From the NCBI GenBank assembly GCA_017554325.1, contig JAFZIP010000006.1, forward strand, positions 119,106 to 183,105: 64,000 bases of DNA. Direction: 5' to 3'. Made by a program: the position numbers and the translations under genes. The DNA is from Bacteroidales bacterium. Lineage in GTDB: Bacteria > Bacteroidota > Bacteroidia > Bacteroidales > WCHB1-69. Position 1 is the stretch's first letter. Each line of letters opens with the position of its first letter. A model generated the notes under the pieces. That model made no database searches and was not told where the DNA came from. It saw only the letters and a list, made by a program, of their open reading frames with translations. Shown piece after piece: positions 8,766 through 16,797 of this stretch.

Positions 8766-9893
8766 ATGAGAAAAAAAATCCTCCTGGCGGTCCTGTCCAT
8801 ATTGGCATTCACAGGGACCCGTGCATTTGCCATCAACGACTCTGTGCCGCTCTTCAGCACGCTCCGGATGGAGGTCCGTGCCGATTTCGAATATCATCAT
8901 CTGATGACCTATTCGTCTGTACTGCCCCTGACGCACAACGACAACACATACGGATTTGTGGGCCGTTACTTCAACATCCACGTGGGCGGCAATTTCACCA
9001 AGGACCTCTCCTACTACTTCCGCCAGCGCATAGTGGCCAACCCAGGCAGCACCAATTTCTTCGACAACACGGACTTTCTGTATCTCAACTACCAGATCAC
9101 GCCGCGGTGGAGCGTGCGTGTGGGTAAAGAGGCCCTCGCCGTGGGCGGCTTCGAGTATGACGCACCGCCCATCGACGTGCTTTTCTGGTCGTACTACTGG
9201 GACAACTTCTACTGTTTCCAGCTCGCCGCCGGCGTCAAGTACCAGACCCTGGACGGCAAGAACGCTATCATTGCACAGGTGGGCAATTCGCCATATCTGC
9301 ACTATGGTTCCCCGTTCAAGAACTCCCTGCTCAGCTACAACCTCTTCTGGAGTGGTAACTTCGGATGCTTCCACACGCTATATTCATTCAATATGTTCCA
9401 ACGCGACAAGAAAGGGCACTTCATGAACTACATCGCCTTAGGCAACCAATTCCAATTCAAAAAGTGGGACTTTTATGTCGATTTCATCCACCGCACCACT
9501 TCCATCAAACAAATCATGAAGGACTTCGGCATCATCGCGAAGATCAACTATCATGTAACACCCAATCTGAATCTCTTTGTCAAAGGGGCCTACGAGCAGA
9601 ACCTTGACATGGATGAGTACAACAACTATTTGGAAACGCAAGAAATCTGGGATTGCCTGGCGCTGCCCGGACAACGTTATACCTACGGAGGACTCGGAAT
9701 CGAATACCGCCCGAAACGATGTCCCGACATACGCATTCACGGGTTTGTGGCTGACTTCGTCACGCGGAATCTGCAAAATGAAATACACGATCTCGCCGGG
9801 AACGTGTATCAGGCTGACCACAACATAACAGCCAATGTCGGCATTACCTGGAACATTGATATTTTGAGATACATTAACAAGAAGGTGAAATGA
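8766..9893 (+). CDS. Outer-membrane porin, OprO/OprP-like
   Basis: A 375-residue protein with a signal peptide (about residues 1-22, ending RAFA). The body is a run of amphipathic beta strands rich in Tyr, Phe and Trp, including NFTKDLSYYFRQRI, FFDNTDFLYLNYQITPRWSV and RVGKEALAVGGFEYD. This pattern is typical of phosphate-selective-porin-like channels in Bacteroidota. It starts 12 bases after ribBA and its stop overlaps the start of the next gene by 4 bases (ATGA), so the genes are likely translated together. Substrate specificity cannot be read from sequence; a purine/nucleoside link is possible given the next gene. Confidence 0.65.
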   Translation: MRKKILLAVLSILAFTGTRAFAINDSVPLFSTLRMEVRADFEYHHLMTYSSVLPLTHNDNTYGFVGRYFNIHVGGNFTKDLSYYFRQRIVANPGSTNFFDNTDFLYLNYQITPRWSVRVGKEALAVGGFEYDAPPIDVLFWSYYWDNFYCFQLAAGVKYQTLDGKNAIIAQVGNSPYLHYGSPFKNSLLSYNLFWSGNFGCFHTLYSFNMFQRDKKGHFMNYIALGNQFQFKKWDFYVDFIHRTTSIKQIMKDFGIIAKINYHVTPNLNLFVKGAYEQNLDMDEYNNYLETQEIWDCLALPGQRYTYGGLGIEYRPKRCPDIRIHGFVADFVTRNLQNEIHDLAGNVYQADHNITANVGITWNIDILRYINKKVK

Positions 9894-11119
9894 GAATAAT
9901 ACGACGCAAAAACACATTTCAATACGCCAAAGGCATAGAACGTATTTACGAGAAGTTTGAGCAGAAACTCAAGCTCAAGAACCCTTTGAAGTTCACGAGC
10001 AAGCGTTCCATTGAGGCTATTATCTTCCTCATATTATTCCTAGGATTTTTCGGCTTTCTGGCCTACAAGATGAGCCTGCCCATGATGCTCAACACCTTCA
10101 TGCAGACGGCCTATCATCTGCTGTTGGAGACTGTTTTCTACATCATGGCCATTTGTGTATTGATGGGGGCCATCAGCAAACTGATGGCCGAGTTCGGTGT
10201 GGTACGTCTGTTGGAGAATATCCTGAAACCGTTCATGAAGCCGTTGTACAATCTCCCGGGCGTGGCCGCATTGGGAGCTATCATGACCTTTTTGAGTGAC
10301 AATCCGGCCATTATCACCTTGTCGAAAGACAAGAATTTCAGCCGTTATTTCAAGAAATACCAACTCATTTCACTCACCAATTTCGGGACTGCTTTCGGTA
10401 TGGGCTTAGTGGTGCTGGCCTTCATGACGGGTTTAGGCTATGGAAAGGGTGCGCTGGTGGGCATTATAGGTGCCATCATCGGCAGCATCATCTCCACCCG
10501 ACTTATGCAGCGTTTCACGCTGAAAGCCTATCCCGAATTGGATGCGCCCATTTCGGAAGAGGACGGCGACGAGCAACAGATTTCATTCAAGAGCGAGGGC
10601 TCAGTGTTCATGCGTTTCTTGAACTCCATTTTGGATGGCGGCAAGGACGGTGTAGGCATAGGCTTGGCTATCATTCCGGGCGTATTGGTCATTTCCACTT
10701 TGGTCATGATGATGACATTCGGTCCTGATCCTGAAAGCGGAACATACTTGGGCAATGCCTACGAAGGTGTGCCCATCATTACCTGGTGTGCCGCCAAGAT
10801 CGACTTTATCTTCAAATGGCTGTTCGGATTCACCAGTCCCGAGCTCATCTCCTTCCCCATCACCGCGTTAGGTGCCGTGGGAGCTGCTCTGGGTTTGGTT
10901 CCGCGTTTCGTTTCGCAGGGCATCATCGACAGCAACGCCATCGCCGTGTTCACGGCAATGGGCATGTGCTGGAGCGGCTACCTGAGCACGCACACCGCCA
11001 TGTTGGACTCCATGGGCTACCGCAAGCTCATCAGCAAGGCTATCGGAGCACACACCATCGGGGGCCTGTGCGCGGGCATCGCTGCCCACTGGCTGTTTGT
11101 ACTCTTGTCACTGCTGTAA
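9890..11119 (+). CDS. Inner-membrane protein with nucleoside-recognition (Gate) domains
   Basis: A 409-residue polytopic protein. After a basic cytoplasmic segment (residues 1-45) come hydrophobic helices beginning at about residues 43, 75, 160, 185, 260 and 320. Two Gate-like regions are seen, the first around LLENILKPFMKPLYNLPGVA and TFLSDNPAII. This is the family called nucleoside recognition domain proteins, related to spore maturation proteins SpmA/SpmB; the transported or sensed molecule is not established. The 4-base overlap with the porin upstream suggests a shared role in moving a small molecule through both membranes. Confidence 0.7.
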   Translation: MRIIRRKNTFQYAKGIERIYEKFEQKLKLKNPLKFTSKRSIEAIIFLILFLGFFGFLAYKMSLPMMLNTFMQTAYHLLLETVFYIMAICVLMGAISKLMAEFGVVRLLENILKPFMKPLYNLPGVAALGAIMTFLSDNPAIITLSKDKNFSRYFKKYQLISLTNFGTAFGMGLVVLAFMTGLGYGKGALVGIIGAIIGSIISTRLMQRFTLKAYPELDAPISEEDGDEQQISFKSEGSVFMRFLNSILDGGKDGVGIGLAIIPGVLVISTLVMMMTFGPDPESGTYLGNAYEGVPIITWCAAKIDFIFKWLFGFTSPELISFPITALGAVGAALGLVPRFVSQGIIDSNAIAVFTAMGMCWSGYLSTHTAMLDSMGYRKLISKAIGAHTIGGLCAGIAAHWLFVLLSLL

Positions 11120-11131
11120 TCGAAAAGAATC

Positions 11132-11812
11132 ATGAAGTTGACCAAACGAACCCCTTTACGCGAACGGGCGTTCCCCGACTATACCCGAAAAGAAGAGATG
11201 CTGAACATGTCGAGCCACATTTTCGGGGCGATGTGTGCCATCGTGATGATGGTTCTTGCGGTTCATTCTTCCATACAAGCCCAATCTTCTCTCAAACTGG
11301 CATGCAGCATCATCTATACCTCCACTGTGCTGGTCGCCATGCTCATGTCATCCATCTATCACGGACTGCCGAAAGGAATGCCCAAACAGGTGATGCGGGT
11401 AGTGGATCATTGCGACATTTTCTTCACCATAGCAGGCTGCTACACGCCCATCACATTGCTGGGTATCTGCCCGCTGAACCCCACGTTGGGCTGGGTCATC
11501 TTTATTGGAGAATGGGCACTGGCCATCATCGGCGCCACACTCAACGCCATTGATTTGAAGAAATACTCCAAATTCTCCATGGCTTGCTACATCGCCATGG
11601 GTTGGTTTGTCATTATCGGTTTGCGGCCCACCATCTTGGCCCTGACCGTCCCCGGTTTCCTTTGGCTGTTGGCCGGTGGCATCGCTTACACCATCGGGGC
11701 TGTGTTATATGTTTCAGGCAAGAAAAAGCGCTACCGCCATTTCATTTTCCATCTTTTCGTGGTGCTGGGCATCGTGCTGCAATTCGTGGGAATCTGGTGG
11801 TACCTGCTGTGA
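11132..11812 (+). CDS. Hemolysin III / PAQR-family membrane protein
   Basis: A 226-residue protein with seven predicted membrane helices. Family landmarks are visible: SSIYHGL (Ser and first His of the metal site, about residues 72-78), VDHCDIFFTIAGCYTP with its Asp, and the paired histidines in RHFIFH near the C-terminus. Members related to TrhA/YqfA affect membrane fluidity or energy metabolism; haemolysis is only a historical name. It lies 12 bases after the nucleoside-recognition gene, probably the last gene of the ribBA operon. Confidence 0.85.
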   Translation: MKLTKRTPLRERAFPDYTRKEEMLNMSSHIFGAMCAIVMMVLAVHSSIQAQSSLKLACSIIYTSTVLVAMLMSSIYHGLPKGMPKQVMRVVDHCDIFFTIAGCYTPITLLGICPLNPTLGWVIFIGEWALAIIGATLNAIDLKKYSKFSMACYIAMGWFVIIGLRPTILALTVPGFLWLLAGGIAYTIGAVLYVSGKKKRYRHFIFHLFVVLGIVLQFVGIWWYLL

Positions 11813-11841
11813 GAAATATTTGCATAAAACATTTTTTAGAG

Positions 11842-11849
11842 TATCTTTG
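11842..11849 (+). promoter_or_regulatory. -7 promoter box (TATCTTTG) for the acyl-CoA ligase
   Basis: Consensus box 36 bases before the ATG at 11886. Confidence 0.55.
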
Positions 11850-11885
11850 CACCTCATAAAAACTCCGTAGAAAAAGTTTTGCCTA

Positions 11886-13490
11886 ATGACTGAAACTCGA
11901 AATAGTCTTTACGAAATCCTGAAGGAAATCTCGACAAGACAACCCGACCATACGGCAATCACATATTATGGCATTAACTGGAGTTACCATGAGTTGCTGG
12001 AAAATATTGACAAAACCGCAGATGCTTTCCGAAGACAGGGTGTCGAAAAAGGCGACATCATTTCCATTTCCCTGCCCACCCTTCCCGAATCTGTGATGTG
12101 TTTTTACGCACTCAACAGGATCGGCGCCATCCCATGCATGATTGATGTCAGATACACTCCCGCACAGATGTGCGACATCATCAACCGGACACATTCTAAA
12201 ATGCTCTTCGTCATGGATTTCACTTGCAAAGGGCTGGTGAACGCCGAAGACCAACTCAATGTGGAAAAAGTCGTTGTGTGTACAGGGGCGGATTCCATTC
12301 CCGTTGCAGCTGCATGGTACGCCATTGGCGAGTGGTTCAACGGGCGACGGAAGATGTTCCGGCAACACAAGAAGTTCTGCCATTGGAAAGACTTCTTCTC
12401 GGCTGCACAAGAACAGGATAAAAGCGAGCCTTATCATTGGATTCCCGACGAGATGGCCGCATTGTTCCATACCAGCGGCACCACCGGCACTGTCAAGAGC
12501 GTCATGTTGACAACGCAAAACATTCTGCACTCGACATTTCCCGAGCCTCCCGTCATTAACAATATCTCAAGCGAGGACACTGCCCTTTGCTGCCTGCCCA
12601 TCTTTACCTTCTACGGTGCTAACACCCTTACTTTGACTTTCTGCCACGGGATGCGTGCTGTCATTATCCCCATCGTGCCGCGAGACACGTTCCTGACGAC
12701 CGTCATCAAGCACAAGCCCCAACACATTTTCTCGGTCCCGGCCTATTGGGATGTGGTTGCCAAAGAGAAAGACAACAAATATGATTTCTCCTTCCTGAAA
12801 ACGGCTAACATCGCAGGGGATATTCTAAATGCAACCTTTGAGAAGAGCATTAACGAATTCCTACATGCACGAGGGTGTCGTTGTGATGTCACAAAAGCAT
12901 ACGGCATGACCGAGACCTCGGGAGTTATCGCCTTCACCCCGCAAGGCAGTCCTCATCAATACGAAACGGGCTTTTCCGGGAAAGTCGTGGCCGGCTACGA
13001 GGTCCGGACTTTTGACGATGAGATTTGCGTCCATTCTGACATGAAGCTCCTCGGCTATTACCAGAACGAGGCAGCCACCAAAGAACTTATCCAGCCCCAC
13101 GAAGGCAAGCAATGGCTTCATACGGGTGACATTGGGTATGTAGATGAAGAAGGTAATCTATTCGTGATTGGCCGGAAAAAACGCATGATTGTCCGTCACG
13201 AAGGATCCAAGGTGTTCCCCATTGAGATTGAGACTTGTCTGGCACAGCACCCTTTGGTTGCGTCGTGTGCCGTAGTGCCGATGCAAGACCCGGAGCATTC
13301 AGAAAGCAAGCTACCCAAGGCTTTTGTCGTGCTTGAGGATTCCAGCCTAAAGACACAAGACACCATTCAGACACTGATGTCGTATTGTGAGAAGAGACTC
13401 CCTGAGCACCTCCTACCCGCCGAAATTGCATTCATCGACGCTTTGCCCGTCAACAACAGCGGCAAAATCGATTACTTGAAACTGATGTAA
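11886..13490 (+). CDS. AMP-dependent acyl-CoA synthetase/ligase (ANL superfamily)
   Basis: A 534-residue adenylating enzyme that would activate a carboxylic acid as an acyl-AMP and then a CoA thioester. The order of motifs is complete: FHTSGTTGTVKSVMLT (ATP phosphate loop, about residues 194-209), YGMTETSG (about 339-346), HTGDIGYVDEEG (Asp binding the ribose), the hinge region GRKKRMIVRHEGSKVFP, and the C-terminal catalytic lysine in NNSGKIDYLKL. The substrate is unknown; no acyl carrier, thioesterase or beta-oxidation gene is adjacent. It has its own promoter and a clear terminator. Confidence 0.88.
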   Translation: MTETRNSLYEILKEISTRQPDHTAITYYGINWSYHELLENIDKTADAFRRQGVEKGDIISISLPTLPESVMCFYALNRIGAIPCMIDVRYTPAQMCDIINRTHSKMLFVMDFTCKGLVNAEDQLNVEKVVVCTGADSIPVAAAWYAIGEWFNGRRKMFRQHKKFCHWKDFFSAAQEQDKSEPYHWIPDEMAALFHTSGTTGTVKSVMLTTQNILHSTFPEPPVINNISSEDTALCCLPIFTFYGANTLTLTFCHGMRAVIIPIVPRDTFLTTVIKHKPQHIFSVPAYWDVVAKEKDNKYDFSFLKTANIAGDILNATFEKSINEFLHARGCRCDVTKAYGMTETSGVIAFTPQGSPHQYETGFSGKVVAGYEVRTFDDEICVHSDMKLLGYYQNEAATKELIQPHEGKQWLHTGDIGYVDEEGNLFVIGRKKRMIVRHEGSKVFPIEIETCLAQHPLVASCAVVPMQDPEHSESKLPKAFVVLEDSSLKTQDTIQTLMSYCEKRLPEHLLPAEIAFIDALPVNNSGKIDYLKLM

Positions 13491-13494
13491 AAAA

Positions 13495-13525
13495 AAGAGA
13501 CTCACAGTTGCCTATGAGTCTCTTT
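13495..13525. terminator. Bidirectional intrinsic terminator
   Basis: A 10-bp stem (AAGAGACTCA paired with TGAGTCTCTT) with a 10-base loop, preceded by an A run and followed by T-rich sequence. It can end both the ligase gene and the convergent DUF2795 gene. Confidence 0.75.
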
Positions 13526-13545
13526 CTGTATGATTGACAATCCGA

Positions 13546-13767
13546 TTAGTACTCGTCCTCGTGGAAGAAAAAATCCTCTTTGGACGGGTAATCCGGCCAT
13601 AAATCTTCAATTGAATCGTACGATTCGCCCTCGTCATCAATCTCCTGGAGATTTTCGATTACCTCCATGGGAGCGCCCGAGCGGATGGCATAATCCAAGA
13701 GTTCCTCTTTGGTAGCCGGCCAGGGGGCATCCTCCAATTTTGTCGCTAATTCTAATGTCCAATACAT
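13546..13767 (-). CDS. Small acidic DUF2795 protein
   Basis: A 73-residue protein with the DUF2795 pattern: MYWTLELATKLEDAPWPATK at the N-terminus (the PWPATKEELLDYAIRSGAP core) and a strongly acidic C-terminal tail rich in Glu, Asp and aromatic residues. Such proteins are common in Bacteroidota; their function is unknown, although the conserved core resembles small DNA- or protein-binding modules. It has its own -7 box and a terminator after it, so it is a single-gene unit. Confidence 0.8.
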   Translation of the reverse strand: MYWTLELATKLEDAPWPATKEELLDYAIRSGAPMEVIENLQEIDDEGESYDSIEDLWPDYPSKEDFFFHEDEY

Positions 13768-13795
13768 ATCTTGATTATCTTAATTTAATGGGCGG

Positions 13796-13803
13796 CAAAA
13801 GTA
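13796..13803 (-). promoter_or_regulatory. -7 promoter box (TACTTTTG) for the DUF2795 gene
   Basis: Minus-strand TACTTTTG about 28 bases before the ATG at 13767. Its surroundings (GGCGGCAAAAGTA on the plus strand) are the same as at the dut promoter. Confidence 0.55.
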
Positions 13804-13852
13804 AAATAAAAATTGGAAAAAAACAATTTTAGAATGTTTTTTATTCTACTGA

Positions 13853-14380
13853 TTACCAGATCTTTTCAGAAACATCCATTTTCTTGTGGTAGAAACGGGC
13901 CAAAGTAAAGAAAAAATCGGACAGCCGATTCAGCAAATGGAGAGGTTGTTCATAGCGGGCATCTTCCTCGTAGAGAGCGACCACTTCGCGCTCGGCACGG
14001 CGGCATACGGTGCGGCACACGTGCGCCTGTGAGATAGCGGCATTACCCTGCGGCAGAATGAAGCCTCTGAAAGGAGGCAGTTCCTGAGTCATCTCGTCAA
14101 TCTTATTTTCTATGGCAGAGACAAAGGCAGAAATATCAAACTTCTCCCAAAATTTCTCCCATTTTTCAGGAGGAGTGGCCAACATTCCGCCCAGACAGAA
14201 GAGCTGACGCTGCACTTCTGTCAGGAAATCATCCGACTCCATAGAGAGAAGAAGTCCAATGTGTGAATTAAGCTCATCCACTGTGCCATAAGCATTTAGC
14301 AGCCTGCTTAACTTGCTCACTCTCGTGCCGTCCGCCAGGGAAGTCTGTCCTTTGTCGCCTGTTTTGGTATAAATTTTCAT
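13853..14380 (-). CDS. Cob(I)alamin adenosyltransferase, PduO type
   Basis: A 175-residue ATP:corrinoid adenosyltransferase that transfers the adenosyl group of ATP to cob(I)alamin or a precursor, making coenzyme B12. The family signature is clear: TKTGDKGQTSL at residues 5-15 (ATP binding), RVSKLSRLLNAYGTVDELNS, the HVCRTVCRRAERE helix and LLNRLSDFFFTLAR near the end. The ATG at 14380 is preferred over an upstream in-frame start at 14437 because homology begins there and the promoter box lies between the two. No B12 riboswitch or corrinoid gene is adjacent, so it probably serves salvage. Confidence 0.92.
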   Translation of the reverse strand: MKIYTKTGDKGQTSLADGTRVSKLSRLLNAYGTVDELNSHIGLLLSMESDDFLTEVQRQLFCLGGMLATPPEKWEKFWEKFDISAFVSAIENKIDEMTQELPPFRGFILPQGNAAISQAHVCRTVCRRAEREVVALYEEDARYEQPLHLLNRLSDFFFTLARFYHKKMDVSEKIW

Positions 14381-14397
14381 TGTGTAATTTTTTTTTG

Positions 14398-14405
14398 CAA
14401 AAATA
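14398..14405 (-). promoter_or_regulatory. -7 promoter box (TATTTTTG) for the adenosyltransferase
   Basis: Minus-strand TATTTTTG 17 bases before the ATG at 14380, giving a very short leader. Confidence 0.55.
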
Positions 14406-14416
14406 GAAAAAAAATG

Positions 14417-14424
14417 TATTTTTG
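14417..14424 (+). promoter_or_regulatory. -7 promoter box (TATTTTTG) for tRNA-Lys
   Basis: Consensus box 20 bases before the mature tRNA 5' end, back to back with the box at 14398-14405. Confidence 0.6.
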
Positions 14425-14444
14425 CACCCGCAAACAAGGCAATT

Positions 14445-14517
14445 GTCTCCTTAGCTCAGTTGGTAGAGCAATTGACTCTTAATCAATGGGTCCAGGGTTC
14501 GAGTCCCTGAGGGGACA
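14445..14517 (+). tRNA. tRNA-Lys (anticodon CTT)
   Basis: A 73-nt cloverleaf: acceptor GTCTCCT pairs with AGGGGAC (one G-T pair), D arm GCTC/GAGC, anticodon stem ATTGA/TCAAT with loop CTCTTAA, giving anticodon CTT, and a T arm CAGGG/CCCTG with loop TTCGAGT. The 3' CCA is not encoded. Confidence 0.93.
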
Positions 14518-14521
14518 CAGG

Positions 14522-14554
14522 AAGACGGAACGAATATTCGTTCCGTCTTTTTTT
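14522..14554 (+). terminator. Intrinsic terminator after tRNA-Lys
   Basis: A 12-bp perfect stem (AAGACGGAACGA with TCGTTCCGTCTT), 4-base loop, then a T run. Confidence 0.88.
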
Positions 14555-14628
14555 ACTAAAATAATTCCCTACAACTTAATTTTTTCTGTTTTTATACTTA
14601 AAATAAAATTGGACATTCCATTTTTTAT

Positions 14629-14636
14629 TATTTTTG
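14629..14636 (+). promoter_or_regulatory. -7 promoter box (TATTTTTG) for the Omp28-like gene
   Basis: Consensus box in an AT-rich stretch, leaving a leader of about 60 bases before the ATG at 14701. Confidence 0.55.
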
Positions 14637-14700
14637 CATTCTGAATTTTTTTAGTATTCTATTTAATACAATTATTCTCAAACAATTAAAATCACCTTTT

Positions 14701-16401
14701 ATGAAGAAAACATTACTGTTTACAATGCTTTTGGCGGCATGGTGCGGCCTGTTCGCACAGCACACCATTTCCATTAATTTGGTCACCGACCAATACGCGG
14801 ATGAGACCACTTGGTCAGTTGTCGATATGGCAACCAACACCACACTTGCCTCTGGTGGTCCCTACACTCGGCTGAGTTCAAGCGGCACTACAACGCAAAA
14901 CATTCCCAACATTAACGTGGATGGAACCGGCTGTTACCAATTCATCATCAACGACGCCTACGGCGACGGTATTTGCTGTAGCTATGGCAGCGGCTCCTAT
15001 TCTGTTTCCTACGACGGTACAGTGATGGGCAGTGGCGGTCAAAGCTTCACGCAAAACATCCACTTCCTCAACCCCACCTCTTCTGCATGTCCGAATGACG
15101 AGATTGCCCTCTCCTCTGTGGACGTCTATGGCTACCAGATTCTGAACCAGGGATTCCAAGTTAAGGGAACGGTGGTCAACAATGGTGTTAACGCCATTAC
15201 CTCCTACAAGGTGAGATACAAACTGGATAGCGGCGACTGGTCTGCTCTCTATAACGTAAACTGCAATTTGGCAGCTTCCGGCACCCATAACTTCACACAC
15301 AATGTTCCTGCCACCATCAACACGACGGGACACCACACCCTGTTGGTGGAGGTCTCCGACCCCAACGGCACCTCTGACAATCTGAACGACAACTCGTCCA
15401 GCATTGAAATCATCGTCAACGAAAACTCCGTGCCCAGAAAACCGCTTCTGGAGCACTTCTCCACCGCACAATGCCCGAACTGTCCTGCTGCACACACCAA
15501 CATCCATAACTGGCTCTCTACCCGTCCTGACATCATCCACTTGATTCACCACTGCGGCTACTATACCGACGCATACACGGTTTCTGAAAGCCGAGACCTG
15601 ATGGTATTCTACAATGACGGAGGTTCCACCTACGCTCCTGCCGTGATGCTTGACCGTCGTCATCTCACCGACGACCCAGGTCCCATCTTCTTCCCGTCCC
15701 CCTCAGGGAATTTCACAACGAATCTTTTTGACCAGGAGCTCGCCACCCCTGCCTTCATTAGCGTGAACATGGATGGCACCTACGATCCTAGCACACGTAC
15801 GGTCCAGCTGACCGTGTCCGGCCAGTTGGTAGGCGAAATTCTGGAGACTTCTCCCAGACTTTCCGTATATATCATGGAAGACGGCCTTGTCGGCTCCCAA
15901 TCCGGAGCAACCGGCAGCTACACGCACGATTGCGTAATGCGTGACGCCATCAGCGGCGGCGGTGCCTGGGGTGATGCCAATGTGATCAGCACAACAGTTG
16001 GTTCCACCTATTCCAAGACCTACACTTACACGTTGAACAGCAGCTGGGTGGTCGATAACCTCACCTTGATTGCTTTCGTCAACAATCATGACGCCAATAA
16101 TGTGAACAACCGCGCCATCCTGAACGCCAACTCCATGAAAGTGGTGGATCTGCCTACCGGCATCAGCGACAACAACGAAAGCCGCACGACCATCTACCCC
16201 AACCCGGCCACCAACGTGTTGAACGTGGTTTCCGAGAAAGAGATTCAGATGGTTGAGATCTACAATGTGGAAGGCCAGCTGGTCAAGACCATTGGCGGCG
16301 ATGTCAACACCATCGGCATCAGCGAGTTGAACAACGGAATCTATTTCGTGAAGATCCGCACCGAAAACGGCACCGCAACCCACAAGTTCATCAAGAAATA
16401 A
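14701..16401 (+). CDS. Omp28-related protein with T9SS type A sorting domain
   Basis: A 566-residue secreted protein. Signal peptide about residues 1-20 (AAWCGLFAQ). Two beta-sandwich-like regions follow (about 22-115 and 135-245), then an Omp28-like domain beginning PRKPLLEHFSTAQCPNCPAA, whose CPNC motif is thioredoxin-like, at about residues 247-420. The C-terminus (about 490-566) is a type A sorting domain (IYPNPATNVLNVVS ... ELNNGIYFVKI ... KFIKK) that directs export by the type IX system and anchoring to the cell surface. The domain is known in Porphyromonas as a surface adhesin-like protein. A monocistronic unit with its own promoter and terminator. Confidence 0.85.
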   Translation: MKKTLLFTMLLAAWCGLFAQHTISINLVTDQYADETTWSVVDMATNTTLASGGPYTRLSSSGTTTQNIPNINVDGTGCYQFIINDAYGDGICCSYGSGSYSVSYDGTVMGSGGQSFTQNIHFLNPTSSACPNDEIALSSVDVYGYQILNQGFQVKGTVVNNGVNAITSYKVRYKLDSGDWSALYNVNCNLAASGTHNFTHNVPATINTTGHHTLLVEVSDPNGTSDNLNDNSSSIEIIVNENSVPRKPLLEHFSTAQCPNCPAAHTNIHNWLSTRPDIIHLIHHCGYYTDAYTVSESRDLMVFYNDGGSTYAPAVMLDRRHLTDDPGPIFFPSPSGNFTTNLFDQELATPAFISVNMDGTYDPSTRTVQLTVSGQLVGEILETSPRLSVYIMEDGLVGSQSGATGSYTHDCVMRDAISGGGAWGDANVISTTVGSTYSKTYTYTLNSSWVVDNLTLIAFVNNHDANNVNNRAILNANSMKVVDLPTGISDNNESRTTIYPNPATNVLNVVSEKEIQMVEIYNVEGQLVKTIGGDVNTIGISELNNGIYFVKIRTENGTATHKFIKK

Positions 16402-16427
16402 TCTTGATCAATTGCGGAACAATAAAG

Positions 16428-16459
16428 CGAGTGACTTGCCATGCAGGTCACTCGTTTTT
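16428..16459 (+). terminator. Intrinsic terminator after the Omp28-like gene
   Basis: Stem CGAGTGAC-t-TGC paired with GCA-g-GTCACTCG around a CAT loop, followed by T5. Confidence 0.85.
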
Positions 16460-16461
16460 AT

Positions 16462-16640
16462 TTATCTTCTTCCCCAATTATCCCAATCCAGGCTCCGGAA
16501 GTTTATGGCCTCGCTCGAATGCCCGATTTCGATGTTCGGGCTGCCGTCAAGGTCAGCGATGGTGCGGGCGACTTTCAGGATGCGGTCGTAGGCCGAGCCC
16601 TCCTTGCGGATGTCGGTCGGGAGGTATATTTTGATAGTAC
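16462..16640 (-). pseudogene. Remnant of a yifB/comM-like gene with a large internal deletion
   Basis: Read on the minus strand this stretch encodes [13 protein letters not shown] joined in frame to [16 protein letters not shown] and on to [14 protein letters not shown] and a stop. The first part matches residues 65-78 of the intact YifB at 21580-23124 and the second matches its last 40 or so residues, so about 390 codons are missing. There is no start codon in frame before an upstream stop at about 16647. The join falls at a short similar stretch (GSAFD versus RAYDR), suggesting deletion by microhomology. DNA identity with the intact copy is high near the C-terminal part. Confidence 0.8.
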
Positions 16641-16762
16641 CATTTATCTACCAGTAATATCAGTTTATTTCCTGATTTTATTGTCCAAACTGTCCATCTT
16701 GTCCGTGGACAGGACGTTAAATTATGAAATCATATTTGAGCCCCACGAATAAAGGAGGAAAA

Positions 16763-16794
16763 TCCGCAATCCAGGCGAAGACTCGGGTTGCGGA
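16763..16794 (-). terminator. Hairpin terminator of the AraC gene (CCGCAA family)
   Basis: TCCGCAA pairs with TTGCGGA around an imperfect inner stem; on the minus strand it is followed by TTTTCC. Related hairpins occur at 18592-18632 and 21441-21480. Confidence 0.65.
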
Positions 16795-16797
16795 ATT

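Noticed and set aside
7584..9374. A 596-codon open frame on the minus strand opposite ribBA and the porin
   Set aside because: It is antisense to a clear enzyme whose motifs fill the other strand, and its composition (Val/Glu/His-rich) is that of a shadow frame.
13853..14437. A B12 riboswitch before the adenosyltransferase
   Set aside because: The leader is under 20 bases, too short for one.
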